From a virus, in IMG/VR virus record IMGVR_UViG_3300037070_008003, positions 1-22,463 of that record: a stretch of DNA of 22,463 nucleotides; one strand, given 5' to 3'. The position numbers and the translations under genes were made by a program. The notes beneath the pieces were generated by a model that was given only the letters and a program-made list of their open reading frames with translations, did no database searches and had not been told where the DNA came from. This document shows positions 1 through 5,905 of this stretch, in pieces (positions within the stretch are counted from its first letter, which is position 1; every line of letters starts with the position of its first letter).

Positions 1-1164
1 GAACGCGCGGTCAACGTGCCCATGCCCAACGAGGGTCGCCGCCTGGCGTTCCTCAACTACTACCTGAGCCGGCGCACCGTCGATCTGGACGGCGTGACGA
101 CGCAGCAGTTGGCCCGGCAGACCGCCGGCCTCAACCTCAAGAACCTTGAGGATATCCTCTTGGAGAGCGTGGCCGCCGGGTCGGTCACGGTCGGCCGGGT
201 CAAGGCCGCGAAAGACCGCATCATCGCGTCGAGCTACAGCGAGATTGCGGAGATGCTAGAGCCGCTGGATGGCGGCCTGGATGCGCTGGGCGGCATGGAC
301 GATCTCAAGCGGTTCATGACGAACCGGATCGTGACGCCGATCAACGATGGGCGCTTGCAGCACGTCACCAAGGGCTTGCTGCTCGTCGGCCCGCCCGGCA
401 CCGGCAAGACCTACGCGGTGCGGGCGCTGGCCGGCAGCGTCGGCTACAACGTGGTCTCGCTCAAGGCCGAGAACATCCAGTCGAGCCTGGTCGGGGCGTC
501 CGAGCGGGCGCTCAAGCGGTTCTTCGCCTTCTCGATTGCCCTGGCCCCGACCATCATCTTCATTGATGAGATCGACCAGGGCAACATGGGCAAGAGGGCG
601 ACGAACGACAATAACCCGGTCGCCGGCAACCTGTTCAATCAGGTGCTCCAATTCATGAGCGACGAGACCTTGCGCGGTCGCGTCATCGTGATTGCCGCCA
701 GCAACCGGCCCGACATGCTCGACCCGGCGCTCATGCGGCCCGGCCGCATGGATGCCATTGTGCCGGTCATGCTCCCTGAGTATGGCGACCGGAAGCTGAT
801 CGCGGTGAGCGCCGCGAAAGGCTTTGGGGCGACAATCACGCCCGATGCGCTGGATGCCCTGGCGCAGAACACCGACCGCTATTCGGCGGCCGATATCGCC
901 AGCATCATGCGCGATGCGACGTGGAGCGGGAAGGCGCTCCTCATGGTCAATGACGTGATCGACGCCGTTGACGACCACCAGAGCAACACGGCCGATAAGG
1001 CCGACTGGTACGAGAGCCTGGCCATTGCGGCGTGCAACAAGAAGTCCTTGCTGCCGGCTCGCTTCCGCGCCCTGGCGAACGACCGGGTGGCGCTCACCGC
1101 CCAGATCAAGGCGACCGCCCCCAGCAATGAGGAGTACGGCTTGCGCGGCCCGCGCGAAGTCTGA
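1..1164 (+). CDS. AAA+ ATPase, CDC48/Ycf46-like tandem type, 5' end outside the window
   Basis: The frame is open from base 1, so the GTG at 16 and ATG at 22 are probably internal. The first ~60 visible residues (VPMPNEGRR, then LARQTAGLN) look like the lid of a preceding AAA domain. A linker and a complete second AAA+ domain follow. Counting from base 1, Walker A GPPGTGKT is at 130-137, Walker B IIFIDEID has D189/E190, sensor 1 Asn is at 235, and MRPGRMD carries candidate arginine fingers R246/R249. The linker wording (RIIASS, then ALGGMDDLKRFM) is closer to Ycf46-type ATPases than to classical p97. Such proteins form ATP-driven hexamers that remodel or unfold proteins. The client here is unknown. 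The next gene lies 67 bp downstream, after a perfect inverted repeat, and is probably co-transcribed. ATPase activity is near certain; the biological role is not. Confidence 0.93.
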   Translation, partial: ERAVNVPMPNEGRRLAFLNYYLSRRTVDLDGVTTQQLARQTAGLNLKNLEDILLESVAAGSVTVGRVKAAKDRIIASSYSEIAEMLEPLDGGLDALGGMDDLKRFMTNRIVTPINDGRLQHVTKGLLLVGPPGTGKTYAVRALAGSVGYNVVSLKAENIQSSLVGASERALKRFFAFSIALAPTIIFIDEIDQGNMGKRATNDNNPVAGNLFNQVLQFMSDETLRGRVIVIAASNRPDMLDPALMRPGRMDAIVPVMLPEYGDRKLIAVSAAKGFGATITPDALDALAQNTDRYSAADIASIMRDATWSGKALLMVNDVIDAVDDHQSNTADKADWYESLAIAACNKKSLLPARFRALANDRVALTAQIKATAPSNEEYGLRGPREV

Positions 1165-1173
1165 GCCTTCCAC

Positions 1174-1201
1174 GCGGCACCGGCAACCTGGCCGGTGCCG
1201 C
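1174..1201. repeat. Perfect 11-bp inverted repeat between the AAA gene and its partner
   Basis: Arms GCGGCACCGGC (1174-1184) and GCCGGTGCCGC (1191-1201) are perfectly complementary with a 6-nt loop. No T-run follows, so it is not a standard intrinsic terminator. It may stabilise or process the mRNA, or weaken read-through so that the two proteins are made in different amounts. It begins 9 nt after the upstream stop codon. Confidence 0.6.
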
Positions 1202-1231
1202 CCAAGCCTATCTCTCTATGAGGAGACCAAC

Positions 1232-2428
1232 ATGACCGACACTGACAAGACTGAGGCGCAGGCCGCCATTGACGCCCTGCTCACCGACCCGGCCGTGCGC
1301 CGTCGCCAGTGGGCCGATATCGCCCGCCAGGGCGTTGTGATCGAACTGCACATCGGCTACTGGCGACCGTGGGCACGCCTGGACCCGGCCGACCTGGGCC
1401 TGCCAAGCTTGACGAAAGCACAGGCGACGAGCATGAAGCTGGGCAGCAAGGCGCTTGTGACGAACGAGTGGCTTGACAAGCTGCTGATCGAGGGCGTGGC
1501 CCGTCGCACGCTGGCTCGCTTCTCATTAGAGATCGCCGGCCGCCGGTTCGTGCCGGTCACGGCGTATGCGACCTGGCGCGAGCAGAATGAGGCCATCAAG
1601 GCCAGCTTCTTCAAGGTCCGTGACCAGATGATCGCCCGCTGGGACGACATTCTGCGCGATGCCCAGATCGTGTACGAGGTCGCCGCCAGCGATGCCTGGC
1701 CGACCGCCGTCGCCATCAACCCTGAACTCGCCGTCGCCGGCCGGCTGGCGTTCATGGAGAACTACGTCGGCCGCATCATGAGCCAGATGCCGTCGCAAAC
1801 GTATGTGCGCGACTCGTTCACCTTCACGGCCAGCCTGACCTATATCGAGGGCGGGCCGACGAACGTCGGAGACACGGGCCTGAAAATCCTTGACGACGAT
1901 ATCCGCGCCGAAGCGGAGCGCCGCCAGGTCGAACTGGCCGACAACTTCGTGGCCGGCGTGCTGGGGGAACTGAACACGATTGTCTACGACGTGGCGTTGG
2001 GCGTCCTGTCCAACGTCGAGCGTGGCGGTCGCATGACCCCCGGCGACACCAAGGCGATGCGCGCCATGATCGACCGCTCGCCGTTGCTCAACTTCATGAA
2101 TGACCCTGAACTGGCCGCGATGATCGCGGAGATCAGGCGCATTGCCGACATGGAGTCGGGCGACCGTGACATGGGCCTGGTGGCGAACATCATGCGGAAC
2201 GTCTGCGTGATCGGTCGCCGTCGCCTGGTCGATCTGGGGCGCGACGTGTCGAGCGCCCGCACGCTGGGCGTGCCTGACAGCCCCGATGACGTGGCTGTGC
2301 GTGGGGCGCGGCTGAGCCTGAATCTGATCGCTGAGGCCGACCTGAGCCTGCCGGTGCGAACCGGCCGCATCGGCCCCGACGATGAGGGTATCTTCGACCT
2401 GCCGGTGCTCACGCGCACCGGACGGTGA
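1232..2428 (+). CDS. DUF3150-like protein paired with the AAA ATPase
   Basis: A 398-aa protein with no signal peptide or membrane segment, mostly helical in appearance. The frame is open much further upstream inside the AAA gene, but ATG 1232 has a clear AGGAGA site at 1221-1226. The first ~140 residues show the pattern I associate with DUF3150: a short beta-like VVIELHIGYW, then LGSKALVTNEWLDKLL, a segment ending RRFVPVTAYATW, and a charged helix ending RWDDILRDA. From family knowledge, DUF3150 proteins are encoded next to MoxR/CobS-like AAA+ ATPases in phages and plasmids, which fits the upstream neighbour. The family's biochemical function is unknown. The assignment rests on pattern and context, so it is moderate. 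The gene ends 6 nt before a strong terminator. Confidence 0.88.
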   Translation: MTDTDKTEAQAAIDALLTDPAVRRRQWADIARQGVVIELHIGYWRPWARLDPADLGLPSLTKAQATSMKLGSKALVTNEWLDKLLIEGVARRTLARFSLEIAGRRFVPVTAYATWREQNEAIKASFFKVRDQMIARWDDILRDAQIVYEVAASDAWPTAVAINPELAVAGRLAFMENYVGRIMSQMPSQTYVRDSFTFTASLTYIEGGPTNVGDTGLKILDDDIRAEAERRQVELADNFVAGVLGELNTIVYDVALGVLSNVERGGRMTPGDTKAMRAMIDRSPLLNFMNDPELAAMIAEIRRIADMESGDRDMGLVANIMRNVCVIGRRRLVDLGRDVSSARTLGVPDSPDDVAVRGARLSLNLIAEADLSLPVRTGRIGPDDEGIFDLPVLTRTGR

Positions 2429-2434
2429 CACACT

Positions 2435-2464
2435 GGGCAGGGGCGTCTGGCCCCTGCCCTTTTT
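2435..2464 (+). terminator. Intrinsic terminator after the DUF3150-like gene
   Basis: A perfect 10-bp GC-rich stem (GGGCAGGGGC at 2435-2444 and its complement at 2450-2459) with a 5-nt loop is followed directly by TTTTT. This is a textbook rho-independent terminator and marks the end of the AAA operon. Confidence 0.93.
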
Positions 2465-2485
2465 GCGTGACAGGAGTAAAAGAGC

Positions 2486-2773
2486 ATGGCATGGAGCATC
2501 TTGAGGCCGCCGGGGCACGCGCATGGGCCGTGCCTGAATGAGGCGTGTGGGCACGTTGACTGTGAGGGCACCAGGGAAGATGCTGCGCGAGTCTGCCCGC
2601 TCTGCGGCAAGCCAATCGGCTATGACCGTCAGATCACGAGCGACCACGCGGCCACGCCCGCACACCGGACGCTCGTCCATTGGGTGTGCTCGATGAAGCA
2701 ACTGGACGAGATCGAGAATAAGAGCAAGGCCCGGCACGCGCCAGGGCAACCCAAGCTGGACTTAGGAGAGTGA
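2486..2773 (+). CDS. Small zinc-finger-like protein
   Basis: A 95-aa protein with an AGGAG site at 2472-2476 ahead of ATG 2486. It has a cysteine cluster C16, C21, C26, then C37-P-L-C40 followed by GKPIGYDRQ, with a later HW-C around residue 68. CxxC followed by G-K-PIG is common in short zinc-binding proteins of phages and other mobile elements, so structural zinc binding is likely. The C-terminal tail is basic and then acidic. It is the first gene after the terminator at 2435-2464, and no obvious promoter is visible in the 21-bp gap. The next gene starts 1 nt after its stop, so the two are probably translated together. Function unknown. Confidence 0.8.
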   Translation: MAWSILRPPGHAHGPCLNEACGHVDCEGTREDAARVCPLCGKPIGYDRQITSDHAATPAHRTLVHWVCSMKQLDEIENKSKARHAPGQPKLDLGE

Positions 2774-2774
2774 C

Positions 2775-3152
2775 ATGGCAGAAGCAGAGAACGCGGTCCC
2801 TGTATCGTACTTTCGACGGTCAGACTGGGTCTGGCTGGTGCTTCTTTTCACCGGCCCCGGTCATCTGACAGAGACCCGCGCGTACACGACCTACCAGGCT
2901 GCCCGCGATGCCGCCAATGAGTACCGTCAGCGCCACGGCGGGCGCTGGAACCGCTGGCAGACCGACGTGGTGATCGAGAAGCTGGGCGAAGAGAGTTCGA
3001 TCCTGCGCTCGACCAGCCGCACCACACGACCACCTGCCAGAAAGACGGGCGAATCGGCCCCGTTCACGCTGACCAAACGCGCCATGATCCTGATCGAGCG
3101 CACAGAGGTCAAGACCTACGGGCCGCTGGCAACCGACGTATCGCAGGGCTGA
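2775..3152 (+). CDS. Hypothetical protein, 125 aa
   Basis: I do not recognise this protein. It starts at ATG 2775 with an AGGAGAG site overlapping the end of the previous gene. The N-terminal half (WVWLVLLFTGPG, then YTTYQAARDAANEYRQRHGG) looks like a small alpha/beta fold with an amphipathic helix. The C-terminal third is basic and low in complexity (RSTSRTTRPPARK), which may mean nucleic-acid contact or disorder. WVWLVLLF is hydrophobic but too short and too poorly placed to be a convincing membrane helix. The TGA stop at 3150-3152 lies inside the extended -10 promoter of the next gene. Confidence 0.75.
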   Translation: MAEAENAVPVSYFRRSDWVWLVLLFTGPGHLTETRAYTTYQAARDAANEYRQRHGGRWNRWQTDVVIEKLGEESSILRSTSRTTRPPARKTGESAPFTLTKRAMILIERTEVKTYGPLATDVSQG

Positions 3153-3158
3153 TATACT
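3150..3158 (+). promoter_or_regulatory. Extended -10 promoter TGATATACT
   Basis: TG-A-TATACT matches the extended -10 form TGnTATAAT in five of six hexamer positions plus the TG. There is no good -35 at the usual distance, which extended -10 promoters tolerate. It lies 25 nt ahead of ATG 3184, giving a leader of roughly 20 nt. The same word recurs at 11331 and, as TGATATGCT, at 7529. Confidence 0.55.
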
Positions 3159-3183
3159 CAGGGTGACGGAAAGGAAGTCGCCC

Positions 3184-3525
3184 ATGACGAGACCCTATCG
3201 ACGCCGGCCGTCACCGATGCAGCGGCCAAGCATGACGCTCGCCCAGGCGGTCGCCTATGGTCGCCGCTGGGCGGCGATCAGGGGCAGCTATTCACCCAAT
3301 CGCAGCGGCCTGTCCAAGGCCATCGCCCGTGGCCGCCTCAAGGCGACCCAGGTCGTCAGCCTGGGCCAATCGCTGCCGATCTGGATGGTGAGCGAGTCCG
3401 ACCTGCTTGACTATCTGGTGAGCCGCCGTCATGATCTGCGGCCAGGCCGAACGCCAGAGCGAGAAAGAGTCCAGCGACCAGAAAGGGGGGAGCGCGTTCT
3501 GATAGAGACCGCGCACGATGCATAG
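3184..3525 (+). CDS. Small helix-turn-helix DNA-binding protein
   Basis: A 113-aa basic protein. ATG 3184 is preferred because AAGGAAG (3171-3177) precedes it by 6 nt, while the upstream GTG at 3163 has no such site. Residues ~17-80 read MTLAQAVAYG, SPNRSGLSKAIARGRLKAT, a short strand, then SESDLLDYLV. This is the layout of excisionase/MerR-like helix-turn-helix domains: recognition helix followed by 'RGRLKA' and an 'ESDLxxYL' helix. The tail is rich in Arg, Glu and Pro. The gene has its own extended -10 promoter and a hairpin terminator 14 nt after the stop, so it may be an independent regulatory unit, with repressor or Xis-like roles both possible. No integrase is visible in this window to support an Xis role. 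Confidence 0.82.
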   Translation: MTRPYRRRPSPMQRPSMTLAQAVAYGRRWAAIRGSYSPNRSGLSKAIARGRLKATQVVSLGQSLPIWMVSESDLLDYLVSRRHDLRPGRTPERERVQRPERGERVLIETAHDA

Positions 3526-3539
3526 CGTTCTGACATGAA

Positions 3540-3574
3540 AAGACCGGGGCGGCCCGACTCACCGCCCCGGTCTT
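3540..3574. terminator. Strong hairpin terminator, possibly bidirectional
   Basis: A perfect 13-bp stem (AAGACCGGGGCGG at 3540-3552 with its complement at 3562-3574) and a 9-nt loop lie 14 nt after the helix-turn-helix gene. On the + strand the 3' tail is only TCTTGTGG; on the - strand the stem runs into TTTT. It separates this gene from the replication block. Confidence 0.75.
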
Positions 3575-3626
3575 GTGGCACTCGCATACTGAGGCTGCGG
3601 TGCGGTCCTAGTATACCGCCGGTCAG

Positions 3627-3643
3627 CCGTCTGTCCTAGACGG
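3627..3643 (+). promoter_or_regulatory. Hairpin covering the ribosome site of the replication gene
   Basis: CCGTCT (3627-3632) and AGACGG (3638-3643) form a 6-bp stem with a 5-nt loop. Its 3' arm overlaps the GGAG site at 3642-3645 used by ATG 3653, so folding of the leader could limit translation. A second small inverted repeat, GCGGT/ACCGC at 3602-3619, sits just upstream around CCTAGTATA and could be an operator. No convincing promoter was found in 3575-3652. Confidence 0.45.
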
Positions 3644-3652
3644 AGTGACTTG

Positions 3653-4429
3653 ATGCGCTCAAGAATCCTGAAACCAGAGTTCTTCCGTGACGTGAAAGTC
3701 TTAGGATTAGACCCGCTCAATCGCTTGCTCTTCGCCGGTCTCTGGTGCCTGGCTGACCGTGAGGGTCGCCTGAGTGATGAGCCGGGGCAGATCAAGATTG
3801 ACGTAATTCCCGTTGACGATCTGGACGTTGACAGCGCGCTTGATTGCATTCAGCGTGCCGGCCTGATCACGAGATATGCCGTCGATGGGCGGCAATTCAT
3901 CCAGGTCGTCAACTTCCTCAGACACCAGAATCCGCACGTCCGAGAATCGGCTAGCACGGTGCCAGCACCAGGCCAGCACTGTGCTAAGCACGACCTAGGC
4001 AGTGCTAGGCATGGCCTAGGCGAAGGCGAGGCATCGCCTAGATCGCCTATTTCTATTTCTATTTCTGATTCTGTTTCAGTAGACGCTTCTCCTAACGGAG
4101 AAGCTAGTGCCAGGCCCAGGAAATTACGGCGGCCAGTCTCAGCCAGACGGACGCCAGAAGAGATCGCCACGCACGAGCCGATCCTGTTCGGCAAGCTGTG
4201 GGCGTTCTTCGGCAAGCACGGCTCGTGCGAGAAGGCGGCGCGCGAATGGGATGCCCTGGCACCGTCGCGTGACGAGATGAAGATCATTCGGGCCGCCATC
4301 GAGAATCAACGGGCGGCCTACCGCTGGGGCCAGGAAGGGGGGCAGACCCAGCCACATCTCTCGACCTGGCTACACGGTCGCAATTGGGAATGGGACGCGG
4401 TGCCCAACAAGATCGCGAGGGGAGAATGA
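3653..4429 (+). CDS. Phage replication-initiator-like (replisome organiser) protein
   Basis: A 258-aa protein. ATG 3653 is chosen over the adjacent TTG because GGAG lies 7 nt upstream. The N-terminus (RILKPEFFRD, RLLFAGLWCLADREGRL, IPVDDLDVD, FIQVVNFLRHQNPH) is the recognisable winged-helix start of a widespread family of phage replication or replisome-organiser proteins. Residues ~98-155 are a low-complexity linker containing ISISISDSVSVD. The C-terminal ~100 residues include LFGKLWAFFGKHG and a terminal STWLHGRNWEWD, as in DnaD-like or helicase-loader proteins. It likely binds the origin and recruits host helicase. The linker DNA carries an array of short repeats and an AT-rich tract, as in the lambda O gene. 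It overlaps the next gene by ATGA. Confidence 0.87.
   Translation: MRSRILKPEFFRDVKVLGLDPLNRLLFAGLWCLADREGRLSDEPGQIKIDVIPVDDLDVDSALDCIQRAGLITRYAVDGRQFIQVVNFLRHQNPHVRESASTVPAPGQHCAKHDLGSARHGLGEGEASPRSPISISISDSVSVDASPNGEASARPRKLRRPVSARRTPEEIATHEPILFGKLWAFFGKHGSCEKAAREWDALAPSRDEMKIIRAAIENQRAAYRWGQEGGQTQPHLSTWLHGRNWEWDAVPNKIARGE
4048..4077. repeat. Tandem hexamer repeat, AT-rich
   Basis: Three exact TATTTC units are followed by TGATTC and TGTTTC, making five 6-bp units coding for alternating Ile/Val/Asp and Ser. It is the most AT-rich run in this neighbourhood and the likely melting element of the proposed origin. Confidence 0.85.
4085..4104. repeat. Perfect 8-bp inverted repeat beside the proposed origin
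   Basis: Arms GCTTCTCC (4085-4092) and GGAGAAGC (4097-4104) enclose a TAAC loop. It lies directly after the AT-rich hexamers inside the replication gene and may be part of the origin structure, such as a primer or protein site. Confidence 0.7.
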
Positions 4430-4734
4430 GCGACGACGATCTAGACGACGTGTTTCCGACCGCCCCGACGCCGATTCGCAAGGCCAAGATCGGCTCGTTT
4501 GACGACCCGACCGTGCGCGCCAAATGGGAGCACGTCAACGACGATCTCCCGGCCTGGCATGAAGCGCAGGCCGAACTGGCCGAATGCACCGCGCCGATGG
4601 CGTGCGAGATCGGTCAGTATGCTCACCGGCTCACGATCTGCTCGCACCATCCCTATCACGGGGAGATGGCGTATGCGTTCGGTCGCGCCTGGGCCTGGGA
4701 TGGCGGCAAGCACGCCTGGGAGCGCATGTCATGA
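4426..4734 (+). CDS. Small acidic hypothetical protein
   Basis: A 102-aa protein that I do not recognise. ATG 4426 overlaps the stop of the replication gene (ATGA) and is served by GGGGAGA at 4419-4425, so translation is probably coupled. The N-terminus is acidic (MSDDDLDDVF). The middle has alternating charge, and the C-terminus holds C and H residues (ECTAPMACE, ICSHHPYHGE) ending in an aromatic stretch AFGRAWAWDGGKHAWERM. The C/H pairs might bind metal, but the spacing does not match a family I know. Position between a replication initiator and a sigma factor suggests an early gene. It overlaps the sigma gene by ATGA. Confidence 0.78.
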   Translation: MSDDDLDDVFPTAPTPIRKAKIGSFDDPTVRAKWEHVNDDLPAWHEAQAELAECTAPMACEIGQYAHRLTICSHHPYHGEMAYAFGRAWAWDGGKHAWERMS

Positions 4735-5351
4735 CGCTCTCGCGACGGTCACAGGTCGCGAACGACCTGGCCGACAAGATTACGCCCGGCGACGAACGCG
4801 CCTTTACCGACCTGACCGACTTCCTGAGCGGCGAGATGCGCCGCTACGCCTATCACATGTTGCCGTCGATAAGCGAGACCCGCAACGAGGATGCCGACGA
4901 TATCACCCAGGCGACGGTGGCACGGGCCTGGGTCGCCTACCAGGCGAGCGAGATCGAGCCGGGCAATATCCGCGCCTGGATGATGACCAGCATCCGCAAT
5001 CGTTGTATCGACCTGATACGCCGCCGGAAACGCTGGCGCATGGAATCCTGGGACGCGCCGACCCATGACGGTCTCCTGTCTGACAACGACCAGGGCGCAC
5101 TCGACCAGATGGTCGAGCATGAAGATGCCGTGCGCGTCAGGCGGGCGCTGGCGATGACCAGCCCGCGTCACCGGCTGGCGCTCGTGCTGCGCGAGTATCA
5201 CGAGATGCCGCTCGAAGAGATTGGCCGCTGCCTGGGTCGCGACGACGGCGGTCGGCAAATGATGAAGTCGCTCCTGTTTCGCGCTCGCGACGAACTGCGC
5301 CAGCACTATCTGGCGCTGCTCGACCAGGAGCGCCTGGCCCGCGCCGGATGA
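4731..5351 (+). CDS. ECF-type RNA polymerase sigma factor
   Basis: A 206-aa protein. ATG 4731 overlaps the previous stop (ATGA) and marks the start of the sigma homology, although the frame is open further upstream. Region 2 covers ~21-104: DADDITQATVARAWVAY, then NIRAWMMTSIRNRCIDLIRRRKR, the core-binding and -10 recognition helices. Region 4 covers ~136-193: ALAMTSPRHRLALVLREYHE, PLEEIGRCLG and a recognition helix ending SLLFRARDELR. Regions 1 and 3 are absent, so it is ECF-like (group 4). It should redirect host RNA polymerase to phage promoters. No anti-sigma gene is seen beside it; neighbours are a small acidic protein and a secreted transglycosylase. Its promoter sequence cannot be deduced directly. 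Confidence 0.92.
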   Translation: MTLSRRSQVANDLADKITPGDERAFTDLTDFLSGEMRRYAYHMLPSISETRNEDADDITQATVARAWVAYQASEIEPGNIRAWMMTSIRNRCIDLIRRRKRWRMESWDAPTHDGLLSDNDQGALDQMVEHEDAVRVRRALAMTSPRHRLALVLREYHEMPLEEIGRCLGRDDGGRQMMKSLLFRARDELRQHYLALLDQERLARAG

Positions 5352-5360
5352 CCCGGCGCG
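5340..5360. repeat. 8-bp inverted repeat over the sigma-factor stop codon
   Basis: Arms CGCGCCGG (5340-5347) and CCGGCGCG (5353-5360) are perfect, with a 5-nt loop holding the TGA stop (5349-5351). There is no T-run after it. It could slow ribosomes or protect the mRNA end rather than terminate. Confidence 0.45.
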
Positions 5361-5386
5361 TGACGACCGTCGCATAAGGAGTTTGC

Positions 5387-5905
5387 GTGCGCTGGACATA
5401 CTGGCTGGTCGGCCTGGCGCTGGGCGTCGTGCTTCTTTCTCCCGCGCTCGCCAGGGCCGACGACCGACCAACCGCGAAGTGGCGTGCCCTGATCGAGCGG
5501 GCCGCCGACGAGTTTGACGTTGACGCCGACCTGATCGAGGCCATCGTGCTCGTTGAGAGCAATGGCGACCAGAACGCCCGTTCGAGCGCCGGGGCGATTG
5601 GCCTGGGGCAACTCCTGCCCCAGACCGCCCGCGCCCACGGTGTCGATCCCTATGACGCGGCCGACAACTTGAGAGGAACGGCCGCGCACCTGGCGTATTG
5701 GCTGGCCCGATGCGGCTATGTGAATGGCATCGCGGCCTATAACGGCGGCACGCGCGCCTGCGCCGGGAAGTATCTCCCAGAGACCGCCGCCTATGTACCG
5801 CGCGTGATTGCCATGCGCGGTCAGATCAGCGCCGAACCGCGAAGAGTTTATTTACCCGGTCTGCCAAAGGCCGGCGAAGGGGGAAATCATGGCCAGTCAC
5901 GTTGA
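5387..5905 (+). CDS. Secreted lytic transglycosylase (SLT/GH23)
   Basis: A 172-aa protein starting at GTG 5387 with AAGGAG at 5376-5381. Residues 1-24 form a signal peptide or anchor: a basic start, the hydrophobic core WLVGLALGVVLLSPAL, and an ALA-RA-type cleavage area. The catalytic domain follows. IVLVESNGD places the catalytic glutamate at E57, IGLGQLLPQTA (71-81) is the conserved SLT motif, and GIAAYNGGT is the usual C-terminal motif. It would cleave the glycan strands of peptidoglycan in the periplasm or cell wall, making it an endolysin or wall-opening enzyme. It sits behind a sigma gene in the early block rather than with obvious lysis or tail genes. Two small membrane proteins elsewhere (10427, 13485) are possible holins. 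The last 17 nt overlap the next gene. Confidence 0.92.
   Translation: MRWTYWLVGLALGVVLLSPALARADDRPTAKWRALIERAADEFDVDADLIEAIVLVESNGDQNARSSAGAIGLGQLLPQTARAHGVDPYDAADNLRGTAAHLAYWLARCGYVNGIAAYNGGTRACAGKYLPETAAYVPRVIAMRGQISAEPRRVYLPGLPKAGEGGNHGQSR

Larger units (their letters stand above)
3951..4107. other. Candidate replication origin: iteron-like repeats plus AT-rich tract
   Basis: Inside the replication gene. Three direct copies of GCAnnnCCTAG begin at 3988, 4009 and 4031, a spacing of 21-22 bp or two helical turns. Around them lie CTAGCAC (3951), CCAGCAC (3962 and 3973), the palindrome GTGCTAAGCAC (3981-3991), GTGCTAGGC (4002) and CCTAGGC (3994 and 4015). CTAG, otherwise sparse, occurs six times here. 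An unusually AT-rich tract of five TATTTC-like hexamers follows at 4048-4077, then a perfect 8-bp hairpin at 4085-4104. This order, iterons then an easily melted tract within the initiator gene, is that of lambda ori. It is inference from layout only. Confidence 0.6.

Noticed and set aside
16-30. GTG 16 or ATG 22 as the true start of the AAA ATPase
   Set aside because: The frame is open to base 1 and the first ~60 residues already look like the lid of an earlier AAA domain, so the real start is outside the window.
968-1231. Upstream extension of the DUF3150-like gene to 968
   Set aside because: This part reads the AAA gene out of frame as arginine/threonine-rich filler. ATG 1232 has a clear AGGAGA site.
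1526-2749. Long open frame on the - strand (407 codons) opposite the DUF3150-like gene
   Set aside because: It has no recognisable domain or ribosome site and crosses a strong terminator and two + strand genes. GC-rich codon bias readily creates such antisense frames; the same applies to other long - strand frames such as 256-1173 and 4749-5471.
3605-3620. TATACT on the - strand as a leftward promoter near the replication gene
   Set aside because: The - strand does read GGTATACTAGG here, but the only thing to the left on that strand is the hairpin at 3540-3574 and no leftward gene, so a functional promoter is unlikely.
3951-4047. CRISPR-like array in the repeat cluster
   Set aside because: The units are 11 bp with variable flanks and lie inside a coding region; there are no uniform repeats of 23 bp or more and no unique spacers. 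Iterons are a better explanation.
4499-5068. Second + strand frame across the small acidic and sigma-factor genes
   Set aside because: The product is arginine/proline-rich without any motif, while the other frames encode a clean sigma factor and a coupled small protein.
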